64,000 nucleotides of DNA, from NCBI GenBank assembly GCA_041554195.1, contig JBFFMJ010000011.1:42528-106527 (forward strand). The letters are read 5' to 3'. Numbering within the stretch: the first letter of the stretch is position 1; each line of letters begins with the position of its first letter. Positions 8,960 to 17,513 of the stretch are shown in pieces. The DNA comes from JAPHSX01 sp041554195 (GTDB taxonomy: Bacteria; Pseudomonadota; Gammaproteobacteria; Thiohalomonadales; Thiohalomonadaceae). Both the position numbers and the translations under genes were made by a program. The notes beneath the pieces were generated by a model. It saw only the letters and a list, made by a program, of their open reading frames with translations, had not been told where the DNA came from and made no database searches.

Positions 8960-9259
8960 CGTAGGAATTCCTGCGTTTACCTTTGTCGTAAGTACAAACC
9001 GCTTTTACTTATGTTTGTTTGCGGCCATTTAACACTGTTGACGTCAATTTCCACCACGTTTGGCGGATTTCCGCCCCTTCACCGGCAGTATCTGGCGACA
9101 TTTTGCCTGATAGGCAGGATGTTGTCCAGAAAACTTAAGTTGTCGGCAAGATGAGCGAAGATATTCGCAAGATTACCGCTATTTACCTGTGACGAGTGTC
9201 ACAAAAGCTTGATTTTAAGGGAGACAGGGGGGAGCCCCCTCCCCCGTTGTTGCGCCCTG
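8960..9259. other. Intergenic region between dsbD end and aroQ start
   Basis: 300 bases holding the promoter of the aroQ-accBC operon and the 3' end of the dsbD transcript. No gene is supported and I see no promoter with good consensus. The GGGGGGAGCCCCCTCCCCC stretch at about 9228-9245, just after dsbD, is GC-rich but has no T run on the minus strand. Confidence 0.3.
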
Positions 9260-11521
9260 TTATTGTGCAAAGGCGCGCTGGACGTGGTCGGCGAAGGTGG
9301 TGGCCTCGGTGTAGCCGACGATGCGGTAATCGCTCAGCTCCGCTCCGCTGCGGTCATAGAATATGATGCCGGGTGGGCCGATAAGGCGGAATTGTTTCAG
9401 CAGCGCCTGGTCGGCCTCATCGTTGGCGGTCACATCGGCCTGCAGGCTGACAGTGTTCGACAGCGCAGCCAGCACCTGCGGATCGGAGAAGACATACTTC
9501 TCGAACTCCTTGCAGGAGACACACCAGTCGGCATAGAAGTCGAGCATCACCGTCTTGCCCGCGGCGCTGGCAGCCTTCACCTCGCGCTCCAGGTCGGCGA
9601 TGGTCTTTACCTTCTTAAATTGCAGGTGTTGCGGCTGTGCCGCAGCGCCACCGGAAACCGCCAGCCCCCTGAGTGGCTGCAGCGGGTCGGTGTTGCCACC
9701 GGCCAGCCCGACCAGCATCAGGCCACCGTAGATCAGCAACACCAGCCCCAGCCCCTTCCACAGTTTGTACCAGCCGGAGGCCCCCTCCCTGATTGCATCG
9801 ATAGCACCCATGTAGACCGCCGAGATGATCGCCAGCAGTGCCCACAGCAGCAGGGTGATGCTGGCGGGGAGGATGCGCTCCAGCATCCAGACGGCTACCG
9901 CAAGCAGCAGTACACCGAACACTGCCTTGATCGCATCCATCCAGCCGCCGGCACGCGGCAGGAACTTACCCGCTGAGACGCCGATGGCCAGTAATGGAGC
10001 ACCCATGCCGAGGGAGAGGGCAAACAGGGCCAGACCGCCGAGTACCGCATCGCCGGTCTGGCCGATGTAGATCAGCGCTCCCATCAGCGGCGGTGCTACA
10101 CAGGGGCCGACGATCAGCGCCGAGAGCAGCCCCATAATGGCGACGCCGAACAGGGTGCCACCCTGCTGCTTGTTACTCACCTCGGTCAGTTTGCTCTGCA
10201 GTGCTGACGGGAGTTGCAGCTCATAGAAGCCGAACATGGAGAAGGCGAGGGCCACAAACACGGCGGAGAAGCTGATGAGGATCCACGGGTTCTGGAAGGC
10301 CGCCTGCAGGTTGGCCCCGAATAGCCCGGCGACTACCCCGGCTACGGTATAGGTGAGGGCCATCGCCAGTACGTAGACCAGCGACAGGGTGAAGGCCTTG
10401 CGGGTGGTCAGCCCTTCGCCCTGACCGACGATAATGCTGGAGAGGATCGGGATCATCGGGAAGACGCAGGGGGTGAAGGCGAGCAACAGACCCATGCCGA
10501 AGAACAGGGCGATAGTGGCAAAGGTGTTACCACCGGCCAGCGAGGCGGCGAGGCTATCCTGCTCAGAGAGCGGCGCACTCGGCTTGCTCGCCGCAATCGG
10601 GGTGATAGCGCTGCCAGCAGCACCGGTAGCCATACCCGCTGGTAGCGCGATGGTCACGCTCTTCTTCTGCGGCGGGTAGCAGATACCGATATCGGCACAG
10701 CCCTGATATTTGACTTTAAGTGTTACCTCGGTGGCCTCCAGCTTTTCACGCAGCAGCGGCAGGGTGACATCGATGGGGTGGTGGTAGACCTCGATCTTGC
10801 CGAAGAACTCATCGTCCTTCTCCTCACCCTGGGGCAATTGTGGCTGACCCAGGGTGACGCCCTCGGCATCCTCCAGGCTGAAGCTGAACTTATCTTTATA
10901 TAGGTAGTGGCCGGGGGTGATGTCCCAGCGGGCAACTAGGGTGTTGCCGTCGATGGCGATGGCAGAAAAGGGGAAGGCCCGTTCCGGTGTCAGAACTTCC
11001 CCCTCGTTGCTGTCGCCGAGCCCAAGTCCAAGGCTGTCACTCAGGCCGCCCAGGCTTTGCATCGGTGTGCTGGTGAGGGCAACCGGCAGGGTAACATCGA
11101 AGGTCTGGCGCTGTGGCGGGTAGCAGACGCCAATATCGGCACAGCCCTGAGAGGTGACGGTGACGTTGATGCTCTCGGGGGCGCTGCCCAGCCACGACAC
11201 TGGAATGCGCGCCTCTACAGCGTGACGATAGGTCTCGATCTCACCGAAGAACTCATCCTGCTTGACCTTGCCGGGGGGCAAGGTGGCCTCGCCCAGCGCT
11301 GCCCCGGGGGTGTTGCTCTGGAATTTAAACTTGCTGCGATAGAGGTAGTAACCCTCGGCGATATCCCAGCGGGCGATGAGGCTGGTGTCGCTCTCGGCCT
11401 CGACACTGAGGGCAAAGGCCACCTGCGGATCGAGCAGTTCCTCCTCTTCCTGTGCCACGACAAAGGGGCTGGCGAGCAGTAGCAGGAGGAGGTTAAGTAG
11501 TATCAGGGGGAGTTTTTTCAT
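9260..11521 (-). CDS. dsbD: Thiol:disulfide interchange protein DsbD with duplicated N-terminal domain
   Basis: An inner-membrane protein that passes electrons from cytoplasmic thioredoxin to periplasmic thiol proteins. It has 753 residues against about 565 in E. coli. After a signal peptide come two copies of the periplasmic nDsbD domain in tandem: the first carries GCADIGVCYPPQ (Cys127, Cys133), the second GCADIGICYPPQ (Cys275, Cys281). Then comes the multi-helix membrane domain with its Cys pair (AFTPCVFPMIP and VGPCVAPPL), and a C-terminal thioredoxin domain with WCVSCK (Cys667, Cys670). Its start overlaps the cutA stop by four bases, so the two are co-translated. Confidence 0.95.
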   Translation of the reverse strand: MKKLPLILLNLLLLLLASPFVVAQEEEELLDPQVAFALSVEAESDTSLIARWDIAEGYYLYRSKFKFQSNTPGAALGEATLPPGKVKQDEFFGEIETYRHAVEARIPVSWLGSAPESINVTVTSQGCADIGVCYPPQRQTFDVTLPVALTSTPMQSLGGLSDSLGLGLGDSNEGEVLTPERAFPFSAIAIDGNTLVARWDITPGHYLYKDKFSFSLEDAEGVTLGQPQLPQGEEKDDEFFGKIEVYHHPIDVTLPLLREKLEATEVTLKVKYQGCADIGICYPPQKKSVTIALPAGMATGAAGSAITPIAASKPSAPLSEQDSLAASLAGGNTFATIALFFGMGLLLAFTPCVFPMIPILSSIIVGQGEGLTTRKAFTLSLVYVLAMALTYTVAGVVAGLFGANLQAAFQNPWILISFSAVFVALAFSMFGFYELQLPSALQSKLTEVSNKQQGGTLFGVAIMGLLSALIVGPCVAPPLMGALIYIGQTGDAVLGGLALFALSLGMGAPLLAIGVSAGKFLPRAGGWMDAIKAVFGVLLLAVAVWMLERILPASITLLLWALLAIISAVYMGAIDAIREGASGWYKLWKGLGLVLLIYGGLMLVGLAGGNTDPLQPLRGLAVSGGAAAQPQHLQFKKVKTIADLEREVKAASAAGKTVMLDFYADWCVSCKEFEKYVFSDPQVLAALSNTVSLQADVTANDEADQALLKQFRLIGPPGIIFYDRSGAELSDYRIVGYTEATTFADHVQRAFAQ

Positions 11522-11841
11522 GTGTTGTTACCCAGTTGTGTGTCGATCCAGTTCAAATACGGGGCCAATCCCTCCTCGATAGGGACAGCGATCAGTTCAG
11601 GGAGTTCGTAACTATGACTTGCTCGCAGCAGCTTCTCAAGCTCGCCGAAGAGATCGGCACGGCTCTTGATCAGCAGCAGAAACTCCTGCTCGCGCTCCAT
11701 CTTGCCCCGCCACTCGTAGAGCGAGACCACCCCCGGCACGATGTTGACGCAGGCGGCCAGCCGCGCCGTGAGCAGTTTTTCTGCCAGCCCTTCGGCCTCG
11801 TCCATTGAGGGGCAGGTGGTGATCAGCAGGCGGTAGTTCAT
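11518..11841 (-). CDS. cutA: Divalent-cation tolerance protein CutA
   Basis: A small trimeric protein of the CutA1 family, linked historically to copper tolerance; its real role is unsettled. It runs from MNYRLLITTCPS, chosen because homologues start here and an in-frame ATG further upstream adds a non-conserved leader. It has the core motifs ARLAACVNIVPGV, SLYEWRGKM and SHSYELPELIAVPI, and is about 107 residues. It overlaps dsbD (ATGA), the usual cutA-dsbD pair. Confidence 0.94.
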   Translation of the reverse strand: MNYRLLITTCPSMDEAEGLAEKLLTARLAACVNIVPGVVSLYEWRGKMEREQEFLLLIKSRADLFGELEKLLRASHSYELPELIAVPIEEGLAPYLNWIDTQLGNNT

Positions 11842-11942
11842 GCTCTCTGCGCTCCGGCTTATCTCAGCTATCGCCACCGAGCTTACATGGTGGCATGTGG
11901 GAGGGGTATACTACCGGCCTTTCAATAACCTTGGCTAGACGC

Positions 11943-12392
11943 GTGTTTCGCATACTGTTCGCACTATTTTTGCTGATCCCCCTGCTGGAGATCTATCTGT
12001 TAATCAAGGTCGGCGGCATCATCGGTGCCTGGCCTACCGTCTTTCTGGTGGTCTTCACCGCCGTGCTGGGGGCCTTTCTGCTGCGTGTACAGGGGCTGAT
12101 GACCCTGAATAAGGTACAGCTTGCGCTGGGCCGTGGCGAGGTGCCGACGATGGCGATGCTCGAAGGGGTGGTGCTGGTGCTCTGCGGGGCGCTGCTGCTG
12201 ACCCCGGGCTTCTTCACCGACGCCCTGGGCTTTCTTGGTCTGGTGCCGCCGCTACGCCAGGCCTTTATTCGTGGTGTGCTGGCGCGCGGCATGGTGAGTG
12301 CCATGGGCGGGGCCTATAACCGGCGGCATCCGCAGGCCAATGATGGCGGCCAGCAGACCCTTGAGGGCGAGTACCGCCGCGAGGATGATTAA
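11943..12392 (+). CDS. fxsA: FxsA family membrane protein
   Basis: An inner-membrane protein; in E. coli overproduction relieves exclusion of phage T7 by the F plasmid. About 149 residues with hydrophobic segments near residues 4-22, 28-48 and 73-95, the family motif LLEIYLLIKVGG, and a charged C-terminal tail. I chose the GTG at 11943 because homologues begin just there; an ATG at 11895 would add 16 residues. It lies upstream of groES, as in many gammaproteobacteria, but groES has its own promoter. Confidence 0.88.
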   Translation: MFRILFALFLLIPLLEIYLLIKVGGIIGAWPTVFLVVFTAVLGAFLLRVQGLMTLNKVQLALGRGEVPTMAMLEGVVLVLCGALLLTPGFFTDALGFLGLVPPLRQAFIRGVLARGMVSAMGGAYNRRHPQANDGGQQTLEGEYRREDD

Positions 12393-12448
12393 GGCCCTTT
12401 CTCCCCGGCCTTAATGAAGAAATCTTCACCTCCTTTGTCGAGTAGCTC

Positions 12449-12476
12449 TTGACTATTCTGCTTTGATACATATTAT
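12449..12476 (+). promoter_or_regulatory. sigma70 promoter of groESL
   Basis: TTGACT at 12449-12454 and TATTAT at 12471-12476 with a 16-base spacer. The -10 box touches the CIRCE operator. Confidence 0.65.
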
Positions 12477-12502
12477 TAGCACTCTCGCGAGGGGAGTGCT
12501 AA
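12476..12502. promoter_or_regulatory. CIRCE operator (HrcA binding site)
   Basis: TTAGCACTC, nine bases, GAGTGCTAA: a perfect match to the CIRCE inverted repeat, placed on the likely transcription start of groES. HrcA bound here would repress groESL until heat shock. hrcA itself is not in the window. Confidence 0.95.
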
Positions 12503-12590
12503 CAACCCAATCACTCCCCCCGATGACCCGCCGCCATACTGCGACCGGGCGTATCGTTTTAATTTGATGACGTTTTGTAAGGAGCAATAA

Positions 12591-12881
12591 ATGAACATTC
12601 GTCCGCTACATGACCGTGTGCTAGTTCGCCGCGTTGAAGAAGAGACCACCACTGCCGGTGGCATCGTACTGCCCGGTTCCGCCGCCGAGAAGCCCAACGA
12701 GGGCGTGATCCTGGCCGTGGGTAACGGCAGGATCCTGGAGAATGGCGACGTTCGCCCGATGGATGTGAAGGTCGGCGACAAGATCATGTTCGGCCAGTAC
12801 GGCGGAACCACCGTGAAGGTCGAAGGCGAAGAGCTGCTGATGATGCGTGAAGAAGACATCATGGGTGTCATCGAGGCCTAA
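12591..12881 (+). CDS. groES: Co-chaperonin GroES
   Basis: The ring-shaped lid of the GroEL folding chamber. 96 residues, standard length: MNIRPLHDRVLVRRVEEE at the start, the mobile loop ETTTAGGIVLPGSA, and the C-terminal MREEDIMGVIE. It has a clear ribosome site (AAGGAGC). It is followed by groEL after 49 bases in the usual bicistronic operon under the CIRCE operator. Confidence 0.98.
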   Translation: MNIRPLHDRVLVRRVEEETTTAGGIVLPGSAAEKPNEGVILAVGNGRILENGDVRPMDVKVGDKIMFGQYGGTTVKVEGEELLMMREEDIMGVIEA

Positions 12882-12930
12882 GTGGCCCTGCCACCATCAA
12901 CGAATACAAGATTTCTAGAGGAAGTTTGAA

Positions 12931-14577
12931 ATGAGTGCAAAAGAAGTAAAGTTTTCTGATGACGCCCGCCAGCTGATGCTCAAGGGTGTGAACACCCTGG
13001 CTGACGCGGTGAAGGTTACCCTTGGTCCCAAGGGTCGTAACGTGGTTCTGAACAAGGCCTTCGGTGCCCCCACCATCACCAAAGATGGTGTTTCTGTTGC
13101 CAAAGAGATCGAGCTTGCCAACAAGTTCGAGAACATGGGCGCACAGATGGTTAAAGAGGTCTCCTCCAATACCGCTGACATCGCCGGTGACGGTACAACC
13201 ACCGCGACCGTGCTGGCCCAGGCTATCCTGCGCGAAGGCATGAAGGCGGTTACCGCCGGTATGAACCCGATGGATCTGAAGCGTGGTGTTGATAAGGCCA
13301 CCATCGCCGTGGTTGAGGAGCTGAAGAACCTCTCCAACCCCTGTGAAGATACCAAGGCGATCACCCAGGTTGGTACCATCTCTGCCAACTCCGATGACCG
13401 TATCGGCCAGATCATTGCCGATGCCATGGAGAAGGTAGGGAAAGACGGCGTTATCACCGTGGAAGAGGGTTCTTCCCTGCAGGACGAGCTGGACGTGGTT
13501 GAAGGTATGCAGTTCGACCGTGGCTACCTCTCCCCCTACTTCGTCAACAATCAGGAGAAGATGGTTGCCGAGCTGGAGAACCCCTATATCCTGATGGTCG
13601 ACAAGAAGATCTCCAACATTCGCGACCTGCTCCCCGTACTTGAGGCCGTTGCCAAGTCAGGTAAGCCGCTGATGATCATCGCCGAGGATGTTGAGGGCGA
13701 AGCCCTGGCGACTCTGGTGGTTAACAGCATTCGTGGCATCGTTAAGGTTGCCGCCGTTAAGGCCCCGGGCTTTGGCGACCGTCGCAAGGCGATGCTGCAG
13801 GACATGGCGATCCTCACCGGCGGTCAGGTGATCTCCGAAGAGGTGGGTCTCTCTCTGGAGACAGCCACTATTGAGATGCTGGGTAGTGCCAAGCGCATTG
13901 TGGTCTCTAAAGAGAACACCGTGATCGTTGACGGTGCCGGTGAGCACGCCGATATCGAGGCACGCGTTGCCCAGGTTCGCGCGCAGATCGCCGAGACCTC
14001 TTCTGACTACGACAAAGAGAAGCTGCAGGAACGTGTTGCCAAGCTCTCCGGTGGTGTTGCCGTGATCAAGGTCGGTGCCGCTACCGAAGTTGAGATGAAA
14101 GAGAAGAAGGACCGCATCGATGACGCCCTGCACGCTACCCGTGCCGCGGTTGAAGAGGGTGTGGTTGCCGGTGGTGGTGTTGCCCTGGTACGCGCGCTGA
14201 TGTCTATCGGTGAGCTCAAGGGTGCCAACCACGATCAGGATATCGGTATCCAGATCGCCTGCCGTGCGATGGAAGAGCCGCTGCGTCAGATCGCCACTAA
14301 CGCCGGTGACGAGGCCTCTGTGGTCGTCAACAACGTCAAGGCCGGTAAAGGTAACTACGGTTACAACGCCGCCTCTGGCGAGTATGGTGACATGATCGAG
14401 ATGGGTATCCTTGACCCGACTAAGGTTACCCGTACTGCGCTGCAGAACGCGGCCTCTGTTGCCGGTCTGATGATCACCACCGAGGCGATGATTGCCGAGA
14501 TCCCTGACGAGGGCGGTGCCGCTGGTATGGGCGGTGGCGATATGGGCGGTATGGGCGGCATGGGCGGCATGATGTAA
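12931..14577 (+). CDS. groEL: Chaperonin GroEL
   Basis: ATP-driven protein-folding chamber. 548 residues with the ATP site segments VTLGPKGRNVVL and AGDGTTTATVLAQ, the apical-domain segment VKAPGFGDRRKAMLQD, and the repeated Gly-Gly-Met tail (GGMGGMGGMGGMM) typical of housekeeping GroEL. A ribosome site, GAGGAAG, precedes the ATG. The operon ends at the terminator at 14602-14635. Confidence 0.98.
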   Translation: MSAKEVKFSDDARQLMLKGVNTLADAVKVTLGPKGRNVVLNKAFGAPTITKDGVSVAKEIELANKFENMGAQMVKEVSSNTADIAGDGTTTATVLAQAILREGMKAVTAGMNPMDLKRGVDKATIAVVEELKNLSNPCEDTKAITQVGTISANSDDRIGQIIADAMEKVGKDGVITVEEGSSLQDELDVVEGMQFDRGYLSPYFVNNQEKMVAELENPYILMVDKKISNIRDLLPVLEAVAKSGKPLMIIAEDVEGEALATLVVNSIRGIVKVAAVKAPGFGDRRKAMLQDMAILTGGQVISEEVGLSLETATIEMLGSAKRIVVSKENTVIVDGAGEHADIEARVAQVRAQIAETSSDYDKEKLQERVAKLSGGVAVIKVGAATEVEMKEKKDRIDDALHATRAAVEEGVVAGGGVALVRALMSIGELKGANHDQDIGIQIACRAMEEPLRQIATNAGDEASVVVNNVKAGKGNYGYNAASGEYGDMIEMGILDPTKVTRTALQNAASVAGLMITTEAMIAEIPDEGGAAGMGGGDMGGMGGMGGMM

Positions 14578-14601
14578 GCCCGGCTAACCCGCCAAACCCT
14601 T

Positions 14602-14635
14602 AAAAAGGCCCCACCGGCAACGGTGGGGCCTTTTT
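14602..14635 (+). terminator. groESL intrinsic terminator
   Basis: AAAAAGGCCCCACCG / CGGTGGGGCCTTTTT with a GCAA loop: a perfect hairpin followed by a T run, 24 bases after the groEL stop. Confidence 0.95.
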
Positions 14636-14653
14636 GTTTGTTAGGATAAAGGC

Positions 14654-15073
14654 ATGCACATTAAATCACTTCTCTTTCCCTCACAGGCGCGTGATTTTCG
14701 TGGGCTGCGCTGGCTCAATATTACCCTGCGTAGTTTGCACCTAGTGGGTATGGCCGGGATGGCAGGGGCTTATCTCTTCCAGATATCACAGAGTACCTTG
14801 CTTCCGTTCTGGCTGATCACCGTCTATTCTGGTGTGGTGTTGGTGGGGCTGGCGATCTGGAGCAACGGGCGTTGGCTACTGCAACTGCGTGGGGCGGTGA
14901 TTCTGGTTAAGCTGCTGTTGCTCTGGTCGTTGCCATGGCTCGATAGGGTGATTGCCGACGGTGCGGCCTGGGGCTTTATCGTGATTATTCTGCTTTCATC
15001 GCTGATCGCCCATGCCCCGGCGAAGGTTCGATATCGTTTTGTGGTTCATTTAAGCGGTGTTGCGGCGCTATAA
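14654..15073 (+). CDS. Small polytopic membrane protein, unknown
   Basis: 139 residues with about four hydrophobic segments (roughly 27-46, 51-70, 77-97 and 101-122) and a basic N-terminus (SLLFPSQARDFRGLRWLN). A ribosome site, GGATAAAGG, lies directly before the ATG. I do not recognise the family. It starts 18 bases after the groEL terminator and is the first of a same-strand run of membrane genes, with 110 bases to the next one. Confidence 0.65.
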   Translation: MHIKSLLFPSQARDFRGLRWLNITLRSLHLVGMAGMAGAYLFQISQSTLLPFWLITVYSGVVLVGLAIWSNGRWLLQLRGAVILVKLLLLWSLPWLDRVIADGAAWGFIVIILLSSLIAHAPAKVRYRFVVHLSGVAAL

Positions 15074-15183
15074 TGCGCGCCACATCGGCGAAGAGCGATA
15101 TTTTGTAACAAAGTCACATCAACATCCCCGGCTGCCGGGGCCACGACGATAGTCTCGCAGAATCCCCTCATGGAGGAGAGAAG

Positions 15184-15576
15184 ATGAACATTCTCGCAGT
15201 AATAGGCGTCTGGTGCCTGTTTGTCTGTGCCGCCTTCGCCTGCTGGCTCTATTGCCGGGGCAGTGTTGAGGCTCGGCTGGGCGAGCTAATGGCCCACTGG
15301 GTGTTTGTATTGGCGAGCAGCATAACGGTATTTTCTCTCGGCTCGATATTTCTGATCGATCACCCGATAGAGGACGAAGGCTCGCTGCTGTGGATCGGGG
15401 GGCTATGGTTCGGTCTGAGCGTTGGCTTCGAGCTGTTGCTGTGCCGTGTGGTGCTCGGTATGGAGTGGTCGCGGCTCTTTCGTGATTACAACCTGCGCCG
15501 GGGCCGACTCTATCCACTGCTGCTGGTAACCGTTTTTTTTACCCCGCTGACAAGTTACCATCTCTTCTTTAGTTAA
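15184..15576 (+). CDS. Membrane protein, unknown; upstream of proton-channel pair
   Basis: 130 residues, four predicted membrane helices (about 3-22, 36-57, 67-87, 109-128), with a strong ribosome site GGAGGAGAGAAG. The family is not recognised. It is 27 bases upstream of the MotA/ExbB-like gene on the same strand, so it probably belongs to the same transcript and may be an accessory membrane subunit. A GC-rich hairpin (CCCCGG/CCGGGG, 15126-15140) lies in its leader. Confidence 0.7.
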   Translation: MNILAVIGVWCLFVCAAFACWLYCRGSVEARLGELMAHWVFVLASSITVFSLGSIFLIDHPIEDEGSLLWIGGLWFGLSVGFELLLCRVVLGMEWSRLFRDYNLRRGRLYPLLLVTVFFTPLTSYHLFFS

Positions 15577-15603
15577 ACCCTCTCTCTTGATACAGGTGCT
15601 GTC

Positions 15604-16539
15604 ATGATCGACCTCTCCGTGAACTATAGTCGCCGCGTGTTGCTACGTTTGGTGATTTTACTGCTGCTGGCTGTGGCACTGATCTTTGTCGGTTTGCGCG
15701 AGATCAGCGAGGTCTATTTCAGTAACCAGCTGACCGATACCGGCCTGATTATCAACGGCTTTATCGCCGCCCTGTTCGTGCTGGGCACGGTGAAGATTGT
15801 GCTGGTGCTGATGCGCTATCAGGCTGAGGAGTCGGCACTTAAGCAGGTGGCCGATGCGCTGGAGGAGGGGGATTATCAGCCCGAAAGCGAGGTCTCGGCA
15901 CAGCGTCTTATCGCACAGCGCCTGGCAGCGATCCGCTCGCTCAGCAAGCGCAACGCCCCGGTGGACCACAGTGCCCTCGCCGCGACGCTGCTGGCGAGCG
16001 AAAGCACTCGCATCAGCTTTGCCCGCTTCGTCAATAACACCCTCATTCTGGTCGGTGTCTTCGGCACCATCGTTTCGCTCTCGATGGCGCTGGTGGGAGC
16101 CTCCAACCTGCTGAGCAATGTGGAGAGCATGGCCGGGATGGAGCAGGTGATCCACGGCATGTCGACCGCCCTCTCCACCACCATGACGGCGATCGTCTGT
16201 TACCTCTTCTTCGGTTATTTCTTCATCAAACTCACCGATGCCCAGACCCATTTGCTGAGTGCCATCGAGCAGGTCACCACCCTGCACCTGCTGCCGCAAT
16301 ACGCCCACTCCAGCGACACCATGCTGCACGAGGTGGCGGGTCTGGTGCGCAGCCTGCAACAGGTGGTCACGCAGATGCAGCAGGCGCAGGGCGACTATCT
16401 TGCCGCCGGTCAGGGCCTGCGTGAGGTGGTCAGTGCCGTTAATCAGCAGGTGACGCCGATGGGGCAAAACATCGAGATCATCAAGGGCGTGTTGCACGAG
16501 GGCTTCCGCCTGCCGCCCAGGGACCGTGAGGAGACTTGA
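15604..16539 (+). CDS. MotA/TolQ/ExbB-like proton-channel subunit
   Basis: 311 residues. Membrane segments are at about 12-30, 47-70, 143-167 and 188-209, with a cytoplasmic stretch of about 70 residues between the second and third. This is the MotA/ZorA/ExbB topology. The third helix (FVNNTLILVGVFGTIVSL) and the fourth (GMSTALSTTMTAIVCYLFF) match the conserved channel-lining pair of this superfamily, including the Gly-Thr-Ile-Val and Ala-Leu-x-Thr-Thr patterns. The tail (about 215-300) is helical. The next gene, one base downstream, encodes the matching MotB/ExbD-like partner. Which load it drives is unknown; no flagellar, tol or ton genes are near. Confidence 0.8.
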   Translation: MIDLSVNYSRRVLLRLVILLLLAVALIFVGLREISEVYFSNQLTDTGLIINGFIAALFVLGTVKIVLVLMRYQAEESALKQVADALEEGDYQPESEVSAQRLIAQRLAAIRSLSKRNAPVDHSALAATLLASESTRISFARFVNNTLILVGVFGTIVSLSMALVGASNLLSNVESMAGMEQVIHGMSTALSTTMTAIVCYLFFGYFFIKLTDAQTHLLSAIEQVTTLHLLPQYAHSSDTMLHEVAGLVRSLQQVVTQMQQAQGDYLAAGQGLREVVSAVNQQVTPMGQNIEIIKGVLHEGFRLPPRDREET

Positions 16540-16540
16540 G

Positions 16541-17473
16541 ATGGGGTCTTTCGTCGACCTGCGCACCAACGGCAGCAGCGATAGCAGCCACGGCGGATTC
16601 TGGCCCTCCTTCACCGACATCATGATGGTGGTGGTGATGATCTTTATGTTCGCCAGCGTGGTGTTGATCCTGCGCAACTGGGATCTGGTGCAGGAGCTGC
16701 GCTCCACCATGGCGGCGGAACAGCTCGCCGCCGAGATGGCGCGTAACGTCACCGAGACCAACGCCACCCTGGAGGAGCAGCTGGCGCAGGCGCAGTATCA
16801 ACTCTCCGAGCTGCGGATGAAGAATCTGCAGCTGGGCGAGGAGAATACTCAGCAGCGTGACACGCTGGCGCAGAAGGATCAGGAGCTGTTGCAGCTGGGC
16901 ACTCAGCTGCGTGATAGTGAGGGCGCGCTGCAACGCGAGGCACGTCAGCGTACCCAGCTGGCGCAGCAGCTGGAGAAGAGTCAGGGCGACCTGGCCCTGC
17001 TGAATGAGCAGTACGCCCAGCAACAACAGCGCCTTAGCGGTGTCACCACACAATTCTCGGAGCTTGAGCAGAGCCATCGTCAGCAGTCCGAGCAGCTGAG
17101 CCAGCTCCAGCAGGAAAGTTCGACGCAGGGCCAGCAACTCACCGGTCTGCAGCAGGAGTACGACACCCTTAAGGTGAAGTACGACAAGCTGGTAAAACCG
17201 GCACGTACCGCTAAGGGTAAATATGTGGTCGAGGTGCGTTACGAAAAGCGTGACGGCAAGGCGACTATCCGCCTTAAGGATAAGGGCGACGCGCAGGCCA
17301 AAGTGGTCAGCAACAAAGAGATGCACAATAAACTCGCGGTGCTGAAAAAGGCTCACCCCAAGAAACTCTATATCAAGATCATCATCCCCGCCGACAGCGG
17401 TCTCTCCTATAACGAGGCGTGGCAGTTTATGAAGGGGTTGCTGGAGAAGTATGATTACTACTACCAGTCATAG
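16541..17473 (+). CDS. MotB/ExbD-like proton-channel partner with long coiled coil
   Basis: 310 residues from the ATG at 16541, which has a GGAG ribosome site and begins one base after the upstream stop; an in-frame GTG at 16526 is less likely. A single membrane helix near the N-terminus reads PSFTDIMMVVVMIFMF. Its Asp is in the place of the proton-carrying Asp of MotB/ExbD/ZorB. A Gln/Glu/Leu-rich coiled coil spans about 55-225, and a compact C-terminal domain of about 80 residues (YVVEVRYEKRDGKATIRL ... AWQFMKGLLEKYDYYY) ends the protein. I see no OmpA/peptidoglycan-binding motif, so it is not an ordinary MotB. Confidence 0.78.
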   Translation: MGSFVDLRTNGSSDSSHGGFWPSFTDIMMVVVMIFMFASVVLILRNWDLVQELRSTMAAEQLAAEMARNVTETNATLEEQLAQAQYQLSELRMKNLQLGEENTQQRDTLAQKDQELLQLGTQLRDSEGALQREARQRTQLAQQLEKSQGDLALLNEQYAQQQQRLSGVTTQFSELEQSHRQQSEQLSQLQQESSTQGQQLTGLQQEYDTLKVKYDKLVKPARTAKGKYVVEVRYEKRDGKATIRLKDKGDAQAKVVSNKEMHNKLAVLKKAHPKKLYIKIIIPADSGLSYNEAWQFMKGLLEKYDYYYQS

Positions 17474-17513
17474 TTGGTCGTAGCCACCTCATCCCGCTGG
17501 TACAATTGATCTT

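Noticed and set aside
15604..17473. A Zorya-type phage-defence system
   Set aside because: The channel pair is similar in plan, but no ZorC/ZorD/ZorE-like helicase or nuclease gene lies beside it; the neighbours are glnE and groEL.
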